From assembly GCA_028641055.1 (NCBI GenBank), contig CM054062.1, forward strand, positions 271,455,092 through 271,519,091: 64,000 nucleotides of DNA, read 5' to 3'. The DNA comes from Alopecurus myosuroides. Taxonomy: Eukaryota; Streptophyta; Magnoliopsida; Poales; Poaceae. The translations under genes and the position numbers were made by a program. The notes under the pieces are model-generated. The model made no database searches. It had not been told where the DNA came from and saw only the letters and a list, made by a program, of their open reading frames with translations. Positions 48,581 through 57,905 of the stretch are shown here, one piece after another (the first letter of the stretch is position 1; the number at the start of each line of letters is the position of its first letter).

Positions 48581-51090
48581 AAGGCGTTAAAGAAAAGCGC
48601 TACCGAGAGACAACCCGTTTTATTTCTCTGTTTTTATTTGTTTTCTTTGGTGTGCTTTGCACCTGGGTGTTTTCTATTTCCTTAGAAACCCTGCTGTATC
48701 TTTTCTTTTGTGTTTTTCTTGAGCCAAGTAAAGCCTCTAGTGGAAAGTTGACACTATATTTCGGATTTCTGCGCGGGAAATGGATTTCTCTTGTCCGGTG
48801 TTAATTCCATATAAAATCACAGAAAATTCAAAATGACCTGAGCTTTTTTGCTTAATCCTGGGCTATATACGCAACCTTTTTTAGAATACCACTTTTTGAT
48901 TTGATCAACAGAAGATTTTTGAAAAAATCGATCTTTACCTGATGTTCTGTTTTGACCGATTTCTGCCATTTATCGCATTTACATCTTAATCTCTTTCGTT
49001 TGGTGTTCTTTTGAGAAAAAGAGTTTTGAAATAAGTTGTGATAGTAGCTAATGTGTTTTTGAGTGTTAGACTTGTGTTTAAACTGAACCATGTGAACTTA
49101 TTATTTCTATTGCACTAACGTTGCTAATGAAGATTGTGAGAATTTTTATGTGAAGGAAGTTTTCAAGGGTCAAGAGAAGAGAATGATATGATGTGATCAA
49201 GAAGAGTGAAAGCTTAAGCTTGGGGATGCCCCGGTGGTACATCCAAGCAAATTCCAAAAAGACTCAAGCGTCTAAGCTTGGATATTCCAAGGCATCCCCT
49301 TCTTCATCAACAAATTATCAGGTCGCTTCTAGTGAAACTATATTTGTATTTGGTCGCATCTTATGTGCTTTACTTGGAGCGTCTTTTATTTTTATTTTCA
49401 GTTTTCTTTTGCTTTCAGTTTGTTTTTATTTTCATAATAAGCTTGGTTGGACCCCAGCATTCTTTTATTGGAGAGTGACACGTTCCGCTTTTTCATGAGA
49501 ATACGTTGTATTCTTAGTCTCTGTTTGGCTGCTGCATTTATTTAGCTCCTGTTTTGCATGCATATCTTATCAGAGCTGTTAGTTTTAGTAGTATTATATG
49601 AGTACTCTCATGTTTTTTTTTTGTATCATAAAGAGTATTTTTTTAAAGCACGTTTTGTATGGTGCTTGTTGAGAGAAAGAAAACTGCTGCTTGAAGTAGA
49701 ATTTATAACAGTACTAGTAGAAGCTTGTATAGACTGTGGTTAGGACTTTTTCATGCCATGCTGAATGTTATTTTAGTTTTAAAGCCTTGTGCTTATTGAG
49801 TAGCATGATTAGCCTCAAATAGTTGAGAGTGTTTAATATGTATTGAAAGATTCATGAGTTGTTCTTGTCATCGTAAAGCATCAATATATGGTATTCTCTT
49901 TCGAATGTTTTATTTGGTTGACTTGGCGCATGCTCACACCAAGTTTATGACTACAAACCAGTCACGAATAGCCTCCATGACCACTTAGTTTTTGAACTTG
50001 TGATACTGCTTATGTTTTAATTAATGATGCTTATGTCGCTATGCATGATTATGGCTCTTATGCTCTCTTGATTTGTCGCTCCCAGTCTTTTGCTAGCCTC
50101 CACCTGTACTGAGTATGAGCTCTACTCGTGCATTCAAACTCCCTTAAACCAAAGTTTTTCCCATTGTGTCCACCATACCTACCTACATGTTGTATTTAAC
50201 TGCAACTCCAAAGTAAATTGCTCATGTGTTACCTTTAAAACCTTCAAAATTATTCCTGCTTCGTGTTCTTATTTTTGCTCATGAGGACGTCAATAGAGAA
50301 TCTTTATCTCACTTGATGATTGGATTTCACACCCTGGACTAGTGGCTTCATCCGCTTATCCAAATGATAGAAAAGCTGGCAACGGGGTGCCCAGCCCCAA
50401 ATTAATACAAACGAATTCTCTTCACTATTTTCCCGTCAAAGCATAATTGTGTAAACAAAAGAGAAAGAGGGATGCCCTTCTACACCAGTTGCGTCCTTCA
50501 CCATGGGAGCCGCTCTTGTGAATCCAGTTGGCTTGTGACTTACTGTATTGTATGTTTACCATTCGTTGACACTAGCATACACCCCTCCTAAAATATAGAC
50601 ATTCCTCCACAAATGTCAAACTTTTAATACCTCTGTTTAATAAAATAAAAAGCTCTAGCACATGAGTGATCCCTGCTTCCTTCTGCGAAGGGCCTTTCTT
50701 TTACTTTTCTGTTGATTCTCCATCTTCTAACTTTATGCACAGTTGAGAGAGCATTTTTTTCCATTCTTGGTTCTATGTGCATTTGTCCCATAAACATCAA
50801 TAATTACTTCATGATGTGATATTATTTGTTGTTAATTTTTTTGTTCTAGTCTTCCTCTTGAACTTTGAAAGTTTTCTCGCATTTATGTTTTGTCCCACTC
50901 TTAAGGACTATCGAAATATCACTTTGCCATGCTTTCTCTATACCTGAAATAAACGTCTACCTTTCTTTGCATTATCATGATCCTTTATTTCAGTTACTCT
51001 TCGTGAAGCAAAGTAATTGCTATGCTTTATTATTAAAGTTTTATTTAGCATGCTTGTGTTTAAAGTTTTATGATCTCAGCGTGCATATGC

Positions 51091-51237
51091 TTTTATATTA
51101 GATTGATCAAGTTTATGTTAGTAGCATGTCACCTCATAAATTATTGTTTTATCGTTTACCTACTCGAGGACGAGTAGGAACTAAGCTTGGGGATGTTTTA
51201 TATTTTACATTAGATTGATCAAGTTTATGTTAGTAGC
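51091..51237 (+). repeat. Duplicated 29-bp segment at the broken E7 end
   Basis: attagattgatcaagtttat plus gttagtagc occurs at 51097-51125 and again at 51209-51237, immediately after the polypurine tract. The second copy stands where the 3' LTR should begin. Confidence 0.9.
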
Positions 51238-51599
51238 TTTTGTTTGATTTGGGGCAGATACATGTCCGGCAACCCAAAGAGGCCACAACTTGGGAGGGTG
51301 CCGGACACAAATTTAATGAGTGCCGGTAGAGATGCTCCACTCAGCACTCCCAAAGGCCTATGGGGCACCCCGGCCGAAAACGGCTCCCACTAGGGCACCC
51401 CATAGGTGCAATTTGTTCGGACAATGCCGTTATCCTGTCCGGGACTACCAGGCCGCCCGCGACGCTTGGGGCGGTGGCCGCGAGTGGGGGAGGGGCGGGG
51501 TGCTTTGGTAGCGCTAGACGAGCGCATGGCCTGGTCATAGGCACACTAAAAGCACCCGGTACCCGCTTTCACCTGGTTTGACATTTTCCGGTACCCGCT

Positions 51600-51900
51600 T
51601 TCACCTGGTCGACCGAGCAGATGTGGGAGGTCATGAATGTATGTGCGATCATAAACAACATGATTATCGAGGATGAGAATGTAGATCTAGTGCATGATCC
51701 CCTTCCGTAAGAGTTTTAGGAACCTCTCACCGTTGTTGATCACAATATGCCAACGGGTTAGATTGATTTCATCGTCATGCACATGAAGATCCGAGATGAA
51801 GTTGTTCATATCAACTCCAAAATGATCTAGTGTAACATTGTGGGTGCAGAAATGATTGGCCGCAACATGGTTAAACTCCAAGTTATTTTTATTGTATGAA
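51600..51900 (+). pseudogene. PIF/Harbinger transposase C-terminal relic
   Basis: The frame reads [19 protein letters not shown] (about 51619-51675), close to the WEVM..C.I.HNMI(I/V)EDE signature near the end of plant PIF/Harbinger DDE transposases. After a frame break it continues EPLTVVDHNMPTG and VMHMKIRD, also a typical C-terminal block. The His of HNMI is Asn here and stops interrupt it. The upstream catalytic domain is absent; 51240-51600 is GC-rich sequence without a clear frame. Confidence 0.72.
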
Positions 51901-52056
51901 TAATAATTTTTATTTTAAACTATTTACATTGTAAAAAACCTAGCACCATTCTTTAATTAGCCTTTCATTTTTTTAATAAAAATACTAAATAAAAGAGTAT
52001 TTGGGATGACGAGTGGGAAGGGACCCCCCCCACCCATTACGCCGGTTCCTACGTTA

Positions 52057-53608
52057 GAGCATCTCCAGTCGCAGCCCCAAACACGCCCCACGGCCTGTTC
52101 CGTTCCGGACGGGCCCCGAGCGCGCCAAGTCGCGCCCCCCATTGGGCCTTCCCGTTCGGACGCCCCCTTGTTCCTGTCCGGCAAATCCAGCCCAACCCCT
52201 CCCCCCAGGGGCTCCCGTGGGGGCGCCGAACGAGTCGAAACGCGCCGCGGGCCCGCCCTACCAGCGACCCAAGACGGCCAAAAACTGGCCCACGCCGCTA
52301 CGTCTGCTTCCTCTGCCTCACATCGCCGCCGCATTCGCCCACCGGCGCCGTCGCCCAAGTTGACGAAAAATATTCGAAAGTTTGAAAACTAAATTTCATT
52401 GATACGGGGGCCAAATATAGGCGAGGTTATACATAATTTGGACGAAAATTAAACTAAATACGGCGCAACCGCCTACATGCCTAGGGCCTTGTACATCTTG
52501 GTGTAGTCGCCGCCGTCGTCGTCGTCGTCGCTCGGCAGCTCGGCTTTTGGAGCGGCGCTGCTGCTGCTCTGCCCTGGGTCGCCAAGGTACATTGGCGGGG
52601 GAGGGCAGGCGGCGTCATCGTCGTCGCTGTCGGAGACGAGGATGACGTCGCCCGCCGCCTGCGGAGGTGGGCCTTCCTAGATGACATGGGTCTGGCTGCG
52701 GGTCCGCCGATGTAGAGGCGCCTTCCCGCGGCTCCTCCTTGACGACGGCGAGAGGGGTAGGCGGCGGAGAGGGCGCGGCGGTTCCTCCCCCGTAGCCTAA
52801 TCTGCCGCTCGATGTGGGCGAGGACAGGGGCGAGCGTGCGCCTGGGCTTGCTCTACCACATGCGGCGGCCGGCAGGCATTGTTGCGGTCCGAGAAGATGC
52901 CGCGGGTAGGGACCTCGGCGAGCTCCCGCTCGAACCTGTCGTAGAAGTACGCCGTCCAGGCCGCCTCGTTGGCGGGATGCCACTCCGGCTGGTTGCGCAC
53001 CGCCGGCTGCAACAGCTTCCGGATCTCTTCGATCTTGGCGACGCGCTCTGGCCCAGTGGGCGGCGGAGGCACAGGCACGCCGGCTGCGTTGAGCCTCTAG
53101 TGCCTTGGCGCGCTCATCCCCGGCGGCGAGTGGTAGTTGGCTTCGTACAGAAGCCGCGCCTCCCAGACCCGCAGGGTTCAGCGGCCGAACCCGTTGGCGG
53201 CCGCGCCGGCGAGGTGGTTGCGGTTCACCATGGCTAGGGGAGGCGGGAAGAGCGGCGAGGGGAGGAAGGAAGAGCGGCGAGGAATGGGGCCGAGGATGGC
53301 GATGGGGACGGGTTTTTGTAGCCGGGACGGGCAAGACGAGGCGGCAGCAGCGCCATTACTCCGCCGCGTGGGCGATTGGACTGCTCCGCCGCAGCGTTCC
53401 GTCTCGTCGAGGCGTCAATGCGCGCGTCTTCCCGAGACGACGAGCTTCCCTCGCTGACAGGACAGGCCCGCAGCCCGAAGGGGTTTGGGTTGGGGCTGCG
53501 AGTGGAAACGGGGCAGCCCCGTGGGCGCCTTCTCGTCCGAACGAGTCCCCAAGAGTCTCGCGGGGAGCCCATCCGGACGCCTATTGGGGGCCTCGACTGG
53601 AGATGCTC
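52057..53608 (-). mobile_element. H1: Harbinger-type TIR element carrying a host-like ORF
   Basis: The left end gagcatctccagtcgcagcc and the inverse of the right end (gagcatctccagtcgaggcc) form terminal inverted repeats. TTA flanks both ends (52054-52056 and 53609-53611), the 3-bp TSD of PIF/Harbinger elements. It is 1552 bp and contains one minus-strand coding relic but no transposase. Confidence 0.9.
52473..53231 (-). pseudogene. H1 cargo protein, interrupted
   Basis: From ATG 53231 the minus strand reads MVNRNHLAGAAANGFGR, stop, TLRVWEARLLYEANYHSPPG, stop, RLNAAGVPVPPPPTGPERVA and then an aromatic segment (AAWTAYFYDRFERELAEVP). A frame change leads to LAVVKEEPREG and the acidic tail SDDDDDGGDYTKMYKALGM. 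The order and motifs match the H2 cargo: NGF.R..LR, LY.A.Y..PP.M, GVPVPP, and SDDDDDGGDY at the end. Two in-frame stops and at least one shift make it a pseudogene. The protein belongs to no family I can name; it is not a transposase. Confidence 0.7.
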
Positions 53609-53611
53609 TTA

Positions 53612-53907
53612 GAGCACGTACAATGCGTCGCCCCAACCAGTCGCTCTGTAGGCCAGCTAGGCTCGGATTGTCAGGGATGTTGCCTGGCAGGGTGTCAGTG
53701 CCTCTTCTGCAGGAGGCGGGTGCTCTAGAGAAAAGTGTGGTCCGGCTAGAGATAGGCATGTGCTCGCTGTGACGTCTGTTTGTGCTTTTCTCTATCAGAC
53801 TTGGTTTGTTGAGCTGATGCTTGCTGGGAGAAGAAAACTAAAACGAATGCTTGGAGCAACTTTTTTCCTGGGGCAGTGGATAACGGTGGCTACCGTTGTA
53901 CATGCCC
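53612..53907. mobile_element. H3: 296-bp Harbinger-type MITE
   Basis: The left end gagcacgtacaatgcg is the inverse of the right end (gggcatgtacaacgg when reversed), and TTA lies on both sides (53609-53611 and 53908-53910). There is no coding capacity. It is directly adjacent to H1, sharing the TTA at 53609-53611. 53911-54326 after it is probably upstream promoter sequence of the snoRNA host gene; I see no gene there. Confidence 0.75.
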
Positions 53908-54326
53908 TTAGATGCTCTTTCAAACCCAGTTTCGCAGGCCGGCAGGCGCATGCGTCCAAATCGAGAAGCAGCTTCCACGCAGTCAAATTTGGTCTTCTTC
54001 ACCAGCTTTCAAAACCGCACAAGAGAGAAAGCTCGGTCTTCCCTGCAGAAAAGCAGCCCATCTTTTTCATGCCCGTTCTGTTCTGCCCAGCTCGCCGTCT
54101 CGTCGGGTAGCGTAACCGCTCTGCAAAAGAATCAGACGGTGGAGAGAAAGCAAGCGGATCCCGAGGCGCCCACCTGCTCTCCGTACGGACACCCACCCGA
54201 TGCGCGCGCGCGCACGGCTTTGCCTTGCGTGGAAAGAAAGCTCTCACCGTCTGTGCATGGAAGCATCCGGGCCGTCGGCTCAGGATAAGAACGGATGCCA
54301 GCCGTCCGTGACACTGCCACCGCCGC

Positions 54327-54334
54327 TATTTATA
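54327..54334 (+). promoter_or_regulatory. TATA box of snoRNA host gene
   Basis: tatttata sits in a GC-rich context (ccgccgctatttatactgggg), with a pyrimidine-rich stretch about 25-40 bp downstream (ttcgctctcccattcctttc) typical of a plant transcription start for a growth-related gene. It precedes exon 1 of the host gene. Confidence 0.6.
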
Positions 54335-54640
54335 CTGGGGCGCCTCGCCCTTCGCTCTCCCATTCCTTTCCCTCCTGCCCAGTTTGTCCCTGCGACTGTG
54401 AGTGTGGCAGAAGGCCAGAGCTGCGGTTTCATGCTTTGGATCTGGCCCGCTCCCCATGGCCATGGCTCCTCGCGTCTCGTGTATCGATGAGTTTTTTTGG
54501 GTGTTCTTTCCGGTCTCTACTTCGTGGCCATCTTCTTTCTGTTTTCTTCTTCTTGAACCAGCAGCGCAGCACCTGCTGTGTTCGTCCATGTAACTCGAGT
54601 TCTTGTTCGTTCGTTTTGCTTCTGCTCTTTTCATGGTTTT

Positions 54641-54705
54641 GCCGATGATGACATTGTGCTTGCTTTTCGGACCATCGTATGAACGAGTAAAGCAATTTCT
54701 GAGGC
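54641..54705 (+). ncRNA. C/D snoRNA 1a
   Basis: Box C ATGATGA at 54645-54651, box D CTGA at 54699-54702, terminal pairing GCC/GGC (54641-54643 with 54703-54705). It lies in the intron after the first 28-nt exon. A second copy is at 55068. Guide target not assigned. Confidence 0.75.
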
Positions 54706-55067
54706 GCCAGCAGTAGTAGTAGATCAGCTGAACAGCACCGCAGTTTTGTGCCACCTTTTTCTTTTCCATCTCTCTGCGATTTCCTTGCCGCTCTTGGTCG
54801 ATTCCCTTCTCTTCTGTTTGGATCTGGCCCGCTTCCATGGCCATGGCTCCTCTCGTCATGTGTTTCGATCTCAGCTTTTTCGTGTGTTCTTTCCGGTCTC
54901 TACCTTCGTGGCCATCTTGTTTCTATTTTCTTCTTGAACCAGCAGCGCAGCCCCTGCTGGGTTCGTCCATGTAACACGAGTTCTTGATTTTCCGTCGCTT
55001 CTGCTTTGCATCGATCGGATCCCTCTTTTTTTTGGGGTGCTAGCTGGTGTTCCATGGTTCCGTTCAT

Positions 55068-55137
55068 GCCAATGATGACATTGTTTGCATTTCGCTTCTC
55101 GGACCTTCTTATGAACGAGCAAAACAATTTCTGAGGC
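55068..55137 (+). ncRNA. C/D snoRNA 1b
   Basis: Box C ATGATGA 55072-55078, box D CTGA 55131-55134, pairing GCC/GGC. It shares acattgt, cggacc, tatgaacgag and caatttctgaggcgc with 1a, so it is a paralogue from the same tandem duplication. Confidence 0.75.
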
Positions 55138-55346
55138 GCGCGCCAGTAGTCCAGCGCACCGCTAGCTGTTTAATCTGGCACCTTTTTTTTTTGTTTCGTA
55201 TCTCTCTGTGATTTTCTTGCGGGAGCCAATGATCCAGTACGTACACGCTGGTTACTTTAACCCACAGATCTCTGCAAGCAGCGATCGTACTACGCGTAAA
55301 TTGAGGCTAGCTATTGCTCTTCCTGCTGCGTTTTTTAATTCCTGGT

Positions 55347-55470
55347 GTGCCGATGATGATGCGTTCAGCCGTTCAGGGACTGATAATTCCATCGTGTAAG
55401 GTCCCGCGGCATTCTGTATGGATACCCCGCCCCTCCATGTGATGCCAAACTTGTGAACCACCTGAGGCAC
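55347..55470 (+). ncRNA. Long C/D snoRNA 2a with internal stem
   Basis: Box C ATGATGA 55353-55359 and box D CTGA 55462-55465, closed by GTGCC/GGCAC (55347-55351 with 55466-55470). GGGAC...GTCCC (55376-55380 with about 55401-55405) can form an internal hairpin and is kept in copy 2b. The 17 nt before box D (ccaaacttgtgaaccac) are identical in both copies, as expected of a guide. About 124 nt, long for this class. Confidence 0.7.
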
Positions 55471-55563
55471 GTACTATTTCTCCGGTTTCTGAACTGTGTT
55501 TTTGCATCCGTAGATTGTTGATCTATGGATATGTCAGATTTGTGTTCTTTGTTTCTGTTTCGA

Positions 55564-55654
55564 TCGGCCGATGATGAGACATAAAAGCTTTTGAGATGTG
55601 CTGCGCACAGATGACCTGAGCTAACTAATTTCTTCAAAGTATCTGAGATGCCGA
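55564..55654 (+). ncRNA. C/D snoRNA 3a (18S guide)
   Basis: Box C ATGATGA 55571-55577, box D CTGA 55643-55646, flanked by tcggcc and gatgccga (one base off perfect pairing). It has the same guide core as 3b except for its 5' edge (actaatttcttcaaagtat). Confidence 0.82.
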
Positions 55655-55764
55655 TTTCCGAGATGTTACGCCACAGATCTCTGCAAGCAGCGATCGTACT
55701 ACTACGCGTGTTGAGGCTATATATAGCTCTTGTTCTTCCTGCTGCGTTTTTTAATTAGCGATTT

Positions 55765-55880
55765 GCCGATGATGATGGGTTCAGGGGACTGATAATTCTA
55801 TCGTGTAAGGTCCCGAGGCATTCTGTATGGATACCTTGAAAAGTTCCATGTGACGCCAAACTTGTGAACCACCTGAGACA
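55765..55880 (+). ncRNA. Long C/D snoRNA 2b
   Basis: Copy of 2a: box C ATGATGA 55769-55775, box D CTGA 55873-55876, with internal GGGAC...GTCCC and identical guide ccaaacttgtgaaccac. The outer stem is weaker than in 2a (gacac in place of ggcac). Confidence 0.68.
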
Positions 55881-56009
55881 CTATTTCTCTAGATATATCA
55901 CATCTGTAAGTAATCTGTTGTCGACGGGTTCTTAGCTCTGTTTTTTTTTTGCATCCGTAGATTATTAATCTACGAATAGTTTATACGATTTGTGTTTTTC
56001 GATTTTGTT

Positions 56010-56100
56010 TCGGCCGATGATGAGACATAACAGCTTTTGAGATGTGCCTCGCACAGATGACATGGGCTAATTAATTTCTTCAAAGTATCTGAGAGGCCGA
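56010..56100 (+). ncRNA. C/D snoRNA 3b (18S guide)
   Basis: Box C ATGATGA 56017-56023, box D CTGA 56089-56092, perfect terminal stem TCGGCC/GGCCGA (56010-56015 with 56095-56100). Bases 56072-56087 (taatttcttcaaagta) are complementary over 16 nt to plant 18S rRNA uactuugaagaaauua, as I recall that rRNA. By the box D plus five rule the methylated base would be the first U of the UUU in uacUuugaag. Confidence 0.88.
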
Positions 56101-56194
56101 TTTCCATGTGATGTCAATCTATAAATATTCTGTTTTCATTTTTTTTGAAAATGATATTCCGTTTTCGTATTGTGTTTTCCGAATTAATTTATTA

Positions 56195-56286
56195 TCGGCC
56201 GATGACGAGACATGTAACAGCTTTTGAGATGTGCTGCGCACAAATGACATGGCTAATTAATTTCTTCAAAGTATCTGAGAGGCCGA
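56195..56286 (+). ncRNA. C/D snoRNA 3c (18S guide)
   Basis: Third copy: box C variant ATGACGA 56202-56208, box D CTGA 56275-56278, stem TCGGCC/GGCCGA (56195-56200 with 56281-56286). The guide is identical to 3b. The box C change (T to C) may weaken protein binding. Confidence 0.8.
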
Positions 56287-56490
56287 TCACCCTATATTTC
56301 GTGTTAGCCGATTTTTTTTTTTTGGAGGGATGGTGCTAGCAGATCTGAGGCGGCTGATACGGGAGACGTATAACCCGCAGTAGTTCTGGTTAGCTGTACT
56401 GCTGTTCTATAGCTAGCTCGGCCCATTATGTGCTGAAGTTTTTATTGCTCTTGTTATTCCTGAGTCTTTTTTCTCTGTTGAAAGCAAGAT

Positions 56491-56554
56491 TTCTATGATG
56501 AATTGTCCTTAGCGGTTTGATACAATGTGAAAATGCGATGACAATTCTGAGACA
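56491..56554 (+). ncRNA. C/D snoRNA 4 (possible 25S guide)
   Basis: Box C ATGATGA 56495-56501, a D'-like TTGA 56517-56520, C'-like ATGACA and box D CTGA 56547-56550. Bases 56506-56515 (tccttagcgg), one nt before the D' box, are complementary to 25S rRNA ccgcuaagga as I recall it. The outer stem is weak. Confidence 0.6.
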
Positions 56555-56825
56555 TTGAGTGTTCTGTATGTTTTCCTTCCGCTGCACATACAAAATAGGC
56601 AAGTGCTCTGCTCTAACGTGATTGAACTTATCTGCTACTGTACTAGCGAGCTTGGAGGCTGGCAGCATTTTTTTTTTGAAGAAGTCTTATTTCTTTGGTG
56701 CTTTAATTGAGTGTACAACCAAAACATATTCTGTGTAGACAACTTTCTGAAACCCAGTCTCTGCTCTTTACAAGTGCTAACTTAGCAAGTTCCCCATCCA
56801 GTTTTGTTATGTTAACCAAAACATA

Positions 56826-56920
56826 TCCGATGATGCTATGTTAACCAGACTGTCGAGCCATGGACAGGTCTGAATCTATCCATTCGGCCATGGACAATAC
56901 CAGTTATTGCACTGAGGCCA
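56826..56920 (+). ncRNA. C/D-like snoRNA candidate 5a
   Basis: Box C variant ATGATGC 56830-56836 and box D CTGA 56912-56915 followed by ggcca. An internal CTGA lies near 56870. The 5' stem is degraded relative to 5b. It shares ctatccattcggcc-like words with 5b and with 57440-57488. Confidence 0.5.
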
Positions 56921-57200
56921 ACTCTACATTTTTTTCCCCGCTTCCATCAGATTTTAACATTCGAATTTGTAGTTCAATGCACTTTCGAAATGGAACTTTC
57001 ATAGTTTTCAATGTGTTAAAGGACTGCAAGATTATCTGAGGAACTTCCTTAATTTCCATCACCTGATGCGTTGTTTTTACTGCTTCATGCACCCTCATGG
57101 GTTCCTTTGAATGCTACTCTGCTCTTGGGTGTTCAAATTAATTCTGAATTTGCATCCCTGGATTCATCTTCTCTTAGGACAAATGATTTTCCCTTGAAAT

Positions 57201-57298
57201 GGCCGATGATGCTAAACCACACAGTTCAAAATTGAGCAGATGCATGGAACCTATCCATGCGTTTGGCTATGAAATTTGCATGGTTTTGCTGAGGCCAA
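57201..57298 (+). ncRNA. C/D-like snoRNA candidate 5b
   Basis: Box C variant ATGATGC 57207-57213, box D CTGA 57290-57293, perfect stem TGGCC/GGCCA (57201-57205 with 57294-57298). Target not assigned. A further possible relative ends at CTGA 57482-57485 but lacks a clear box C. Confidence 0.62.
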
Positions 57299-57905
57299 GG
57301 TCACAATATTTTCTTCAGAATTTGATCTGCAATGGGCATTCTGAGATGACAGTAGAGATAATTTCTGTTGAAGTACGTGTCCTTCTGTTACACCTTTGGG
57401 AGTGCTGGTGGTGTGAAAAAAAAGGTTATGAGTTTGAACCGATGGATTGGTCCATTCGGCCGTGAAGACGTGCTGTGTTTACTGAGGCGAAGTTTTTCTT
57501 TTTGTTTTGAAGTGCTTGTTGTATTTTCTGCTCTTAGTTTCCTAACCTGCACTTGTTTGGTCGTCTATGGTTTAGTGATGATGAAATAGTTGAGATTTGA
57601 ACAAAGGGATCTACCCATTATTTGAAATGTAAAGAATTTCAATACTAGTTTTTGCATGAACAGTAACAGAGTGCTTGCACTATTTTGCAGAAAAAAGTCT
57701 TCGTTTATTGGGAATGCGTGTGGCAAGATCCCTGGAGAACATCGCTCCTGGAAAGCAGGGAAGAGCCGATGGACAACACAGGATTAGCCTTTTAACTGGG
57801 AATTGTCTAGTGTTGTGATAGAACCTGTATTCAACGCTGCTGTAAACAACCCTACATGTATTTTCTTGTAATTCTTCAGTCTTCTTCTTGATGAATATAA
57901 ACCAC

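Larger units (their letters stand above)
45511..51195 (+). mobile_element. E7: pol-less relative of E5, 3' LTR missing
   Basis: Begins with an LTR (TGATATTATGCC, 45511-47028) and the PBS tggcgctgttgccgggga at 47039-47056. The interior has one gag-like ORF, an acidic ORF and a membrane-anchored ORF homologous to E5. The 3' non-coding region (48590-51180) is closely similar to E5 30140-32740. It stops right after the polypurine tract ctaagcttggggatg (51181-51195), where a 3' LTR should start, and continues into a copied upstream segment instead. Confidence 0.85.
54360..57905 (+). ncRNA. Multi-exon non-coding snoRNA host gene
   Basis: Inferred transcript: exon 1 about 54360-54397 (donor GTGAGT), exon 2 54562-54589, exon 3 54943-54970, exon 4 55268-55295, exon 5 55677-55707, later exons not resolved, last exon from 57691 (after ctattttgcag) to an aatataaac site near 57896. 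Exons 2-4 are each exactly 28 nt. Exons 2/3 are near-identical duplicates, and so are 4/5. Introns hold the C/D-box units described below. No ORF longer than about 35 codons fits the spliced exons, so I infer a non-coding host like animal UHG-type genes. Intronic snoRNA clusters are known in rice. The exon model is inferred; the snoRNAs are better supported. Confidence 0.65.

Noticed and set aside
53105..53728. 207-codon plus-strand ORF
   Set aside because: It crosses the H1 right end and its TSD, is antisense to the H1 cargo relic and has low-complexity composition.
54326..54859. 177-codon minus-strand ORF
   Set aside because: It spans the TATA box, exons and snoRNA 1a of the plus-strand host gene and has a Lys/Glu-rich, motif-free sequence.
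56912..56920. snoRNA 5a guide to 18S ggcaauaacaggu
   Set aside because: The match has an internal mismatch and lacks the length required; not claimed as a target.
54640..57490. H/ACA snoRNAs or tRNAs in the cluster
   Set aside because: I found no ANANNA/ACA hairpin-hinge pattern and no cloverleaf with TTC-arm bases; the signals are all C/D type.
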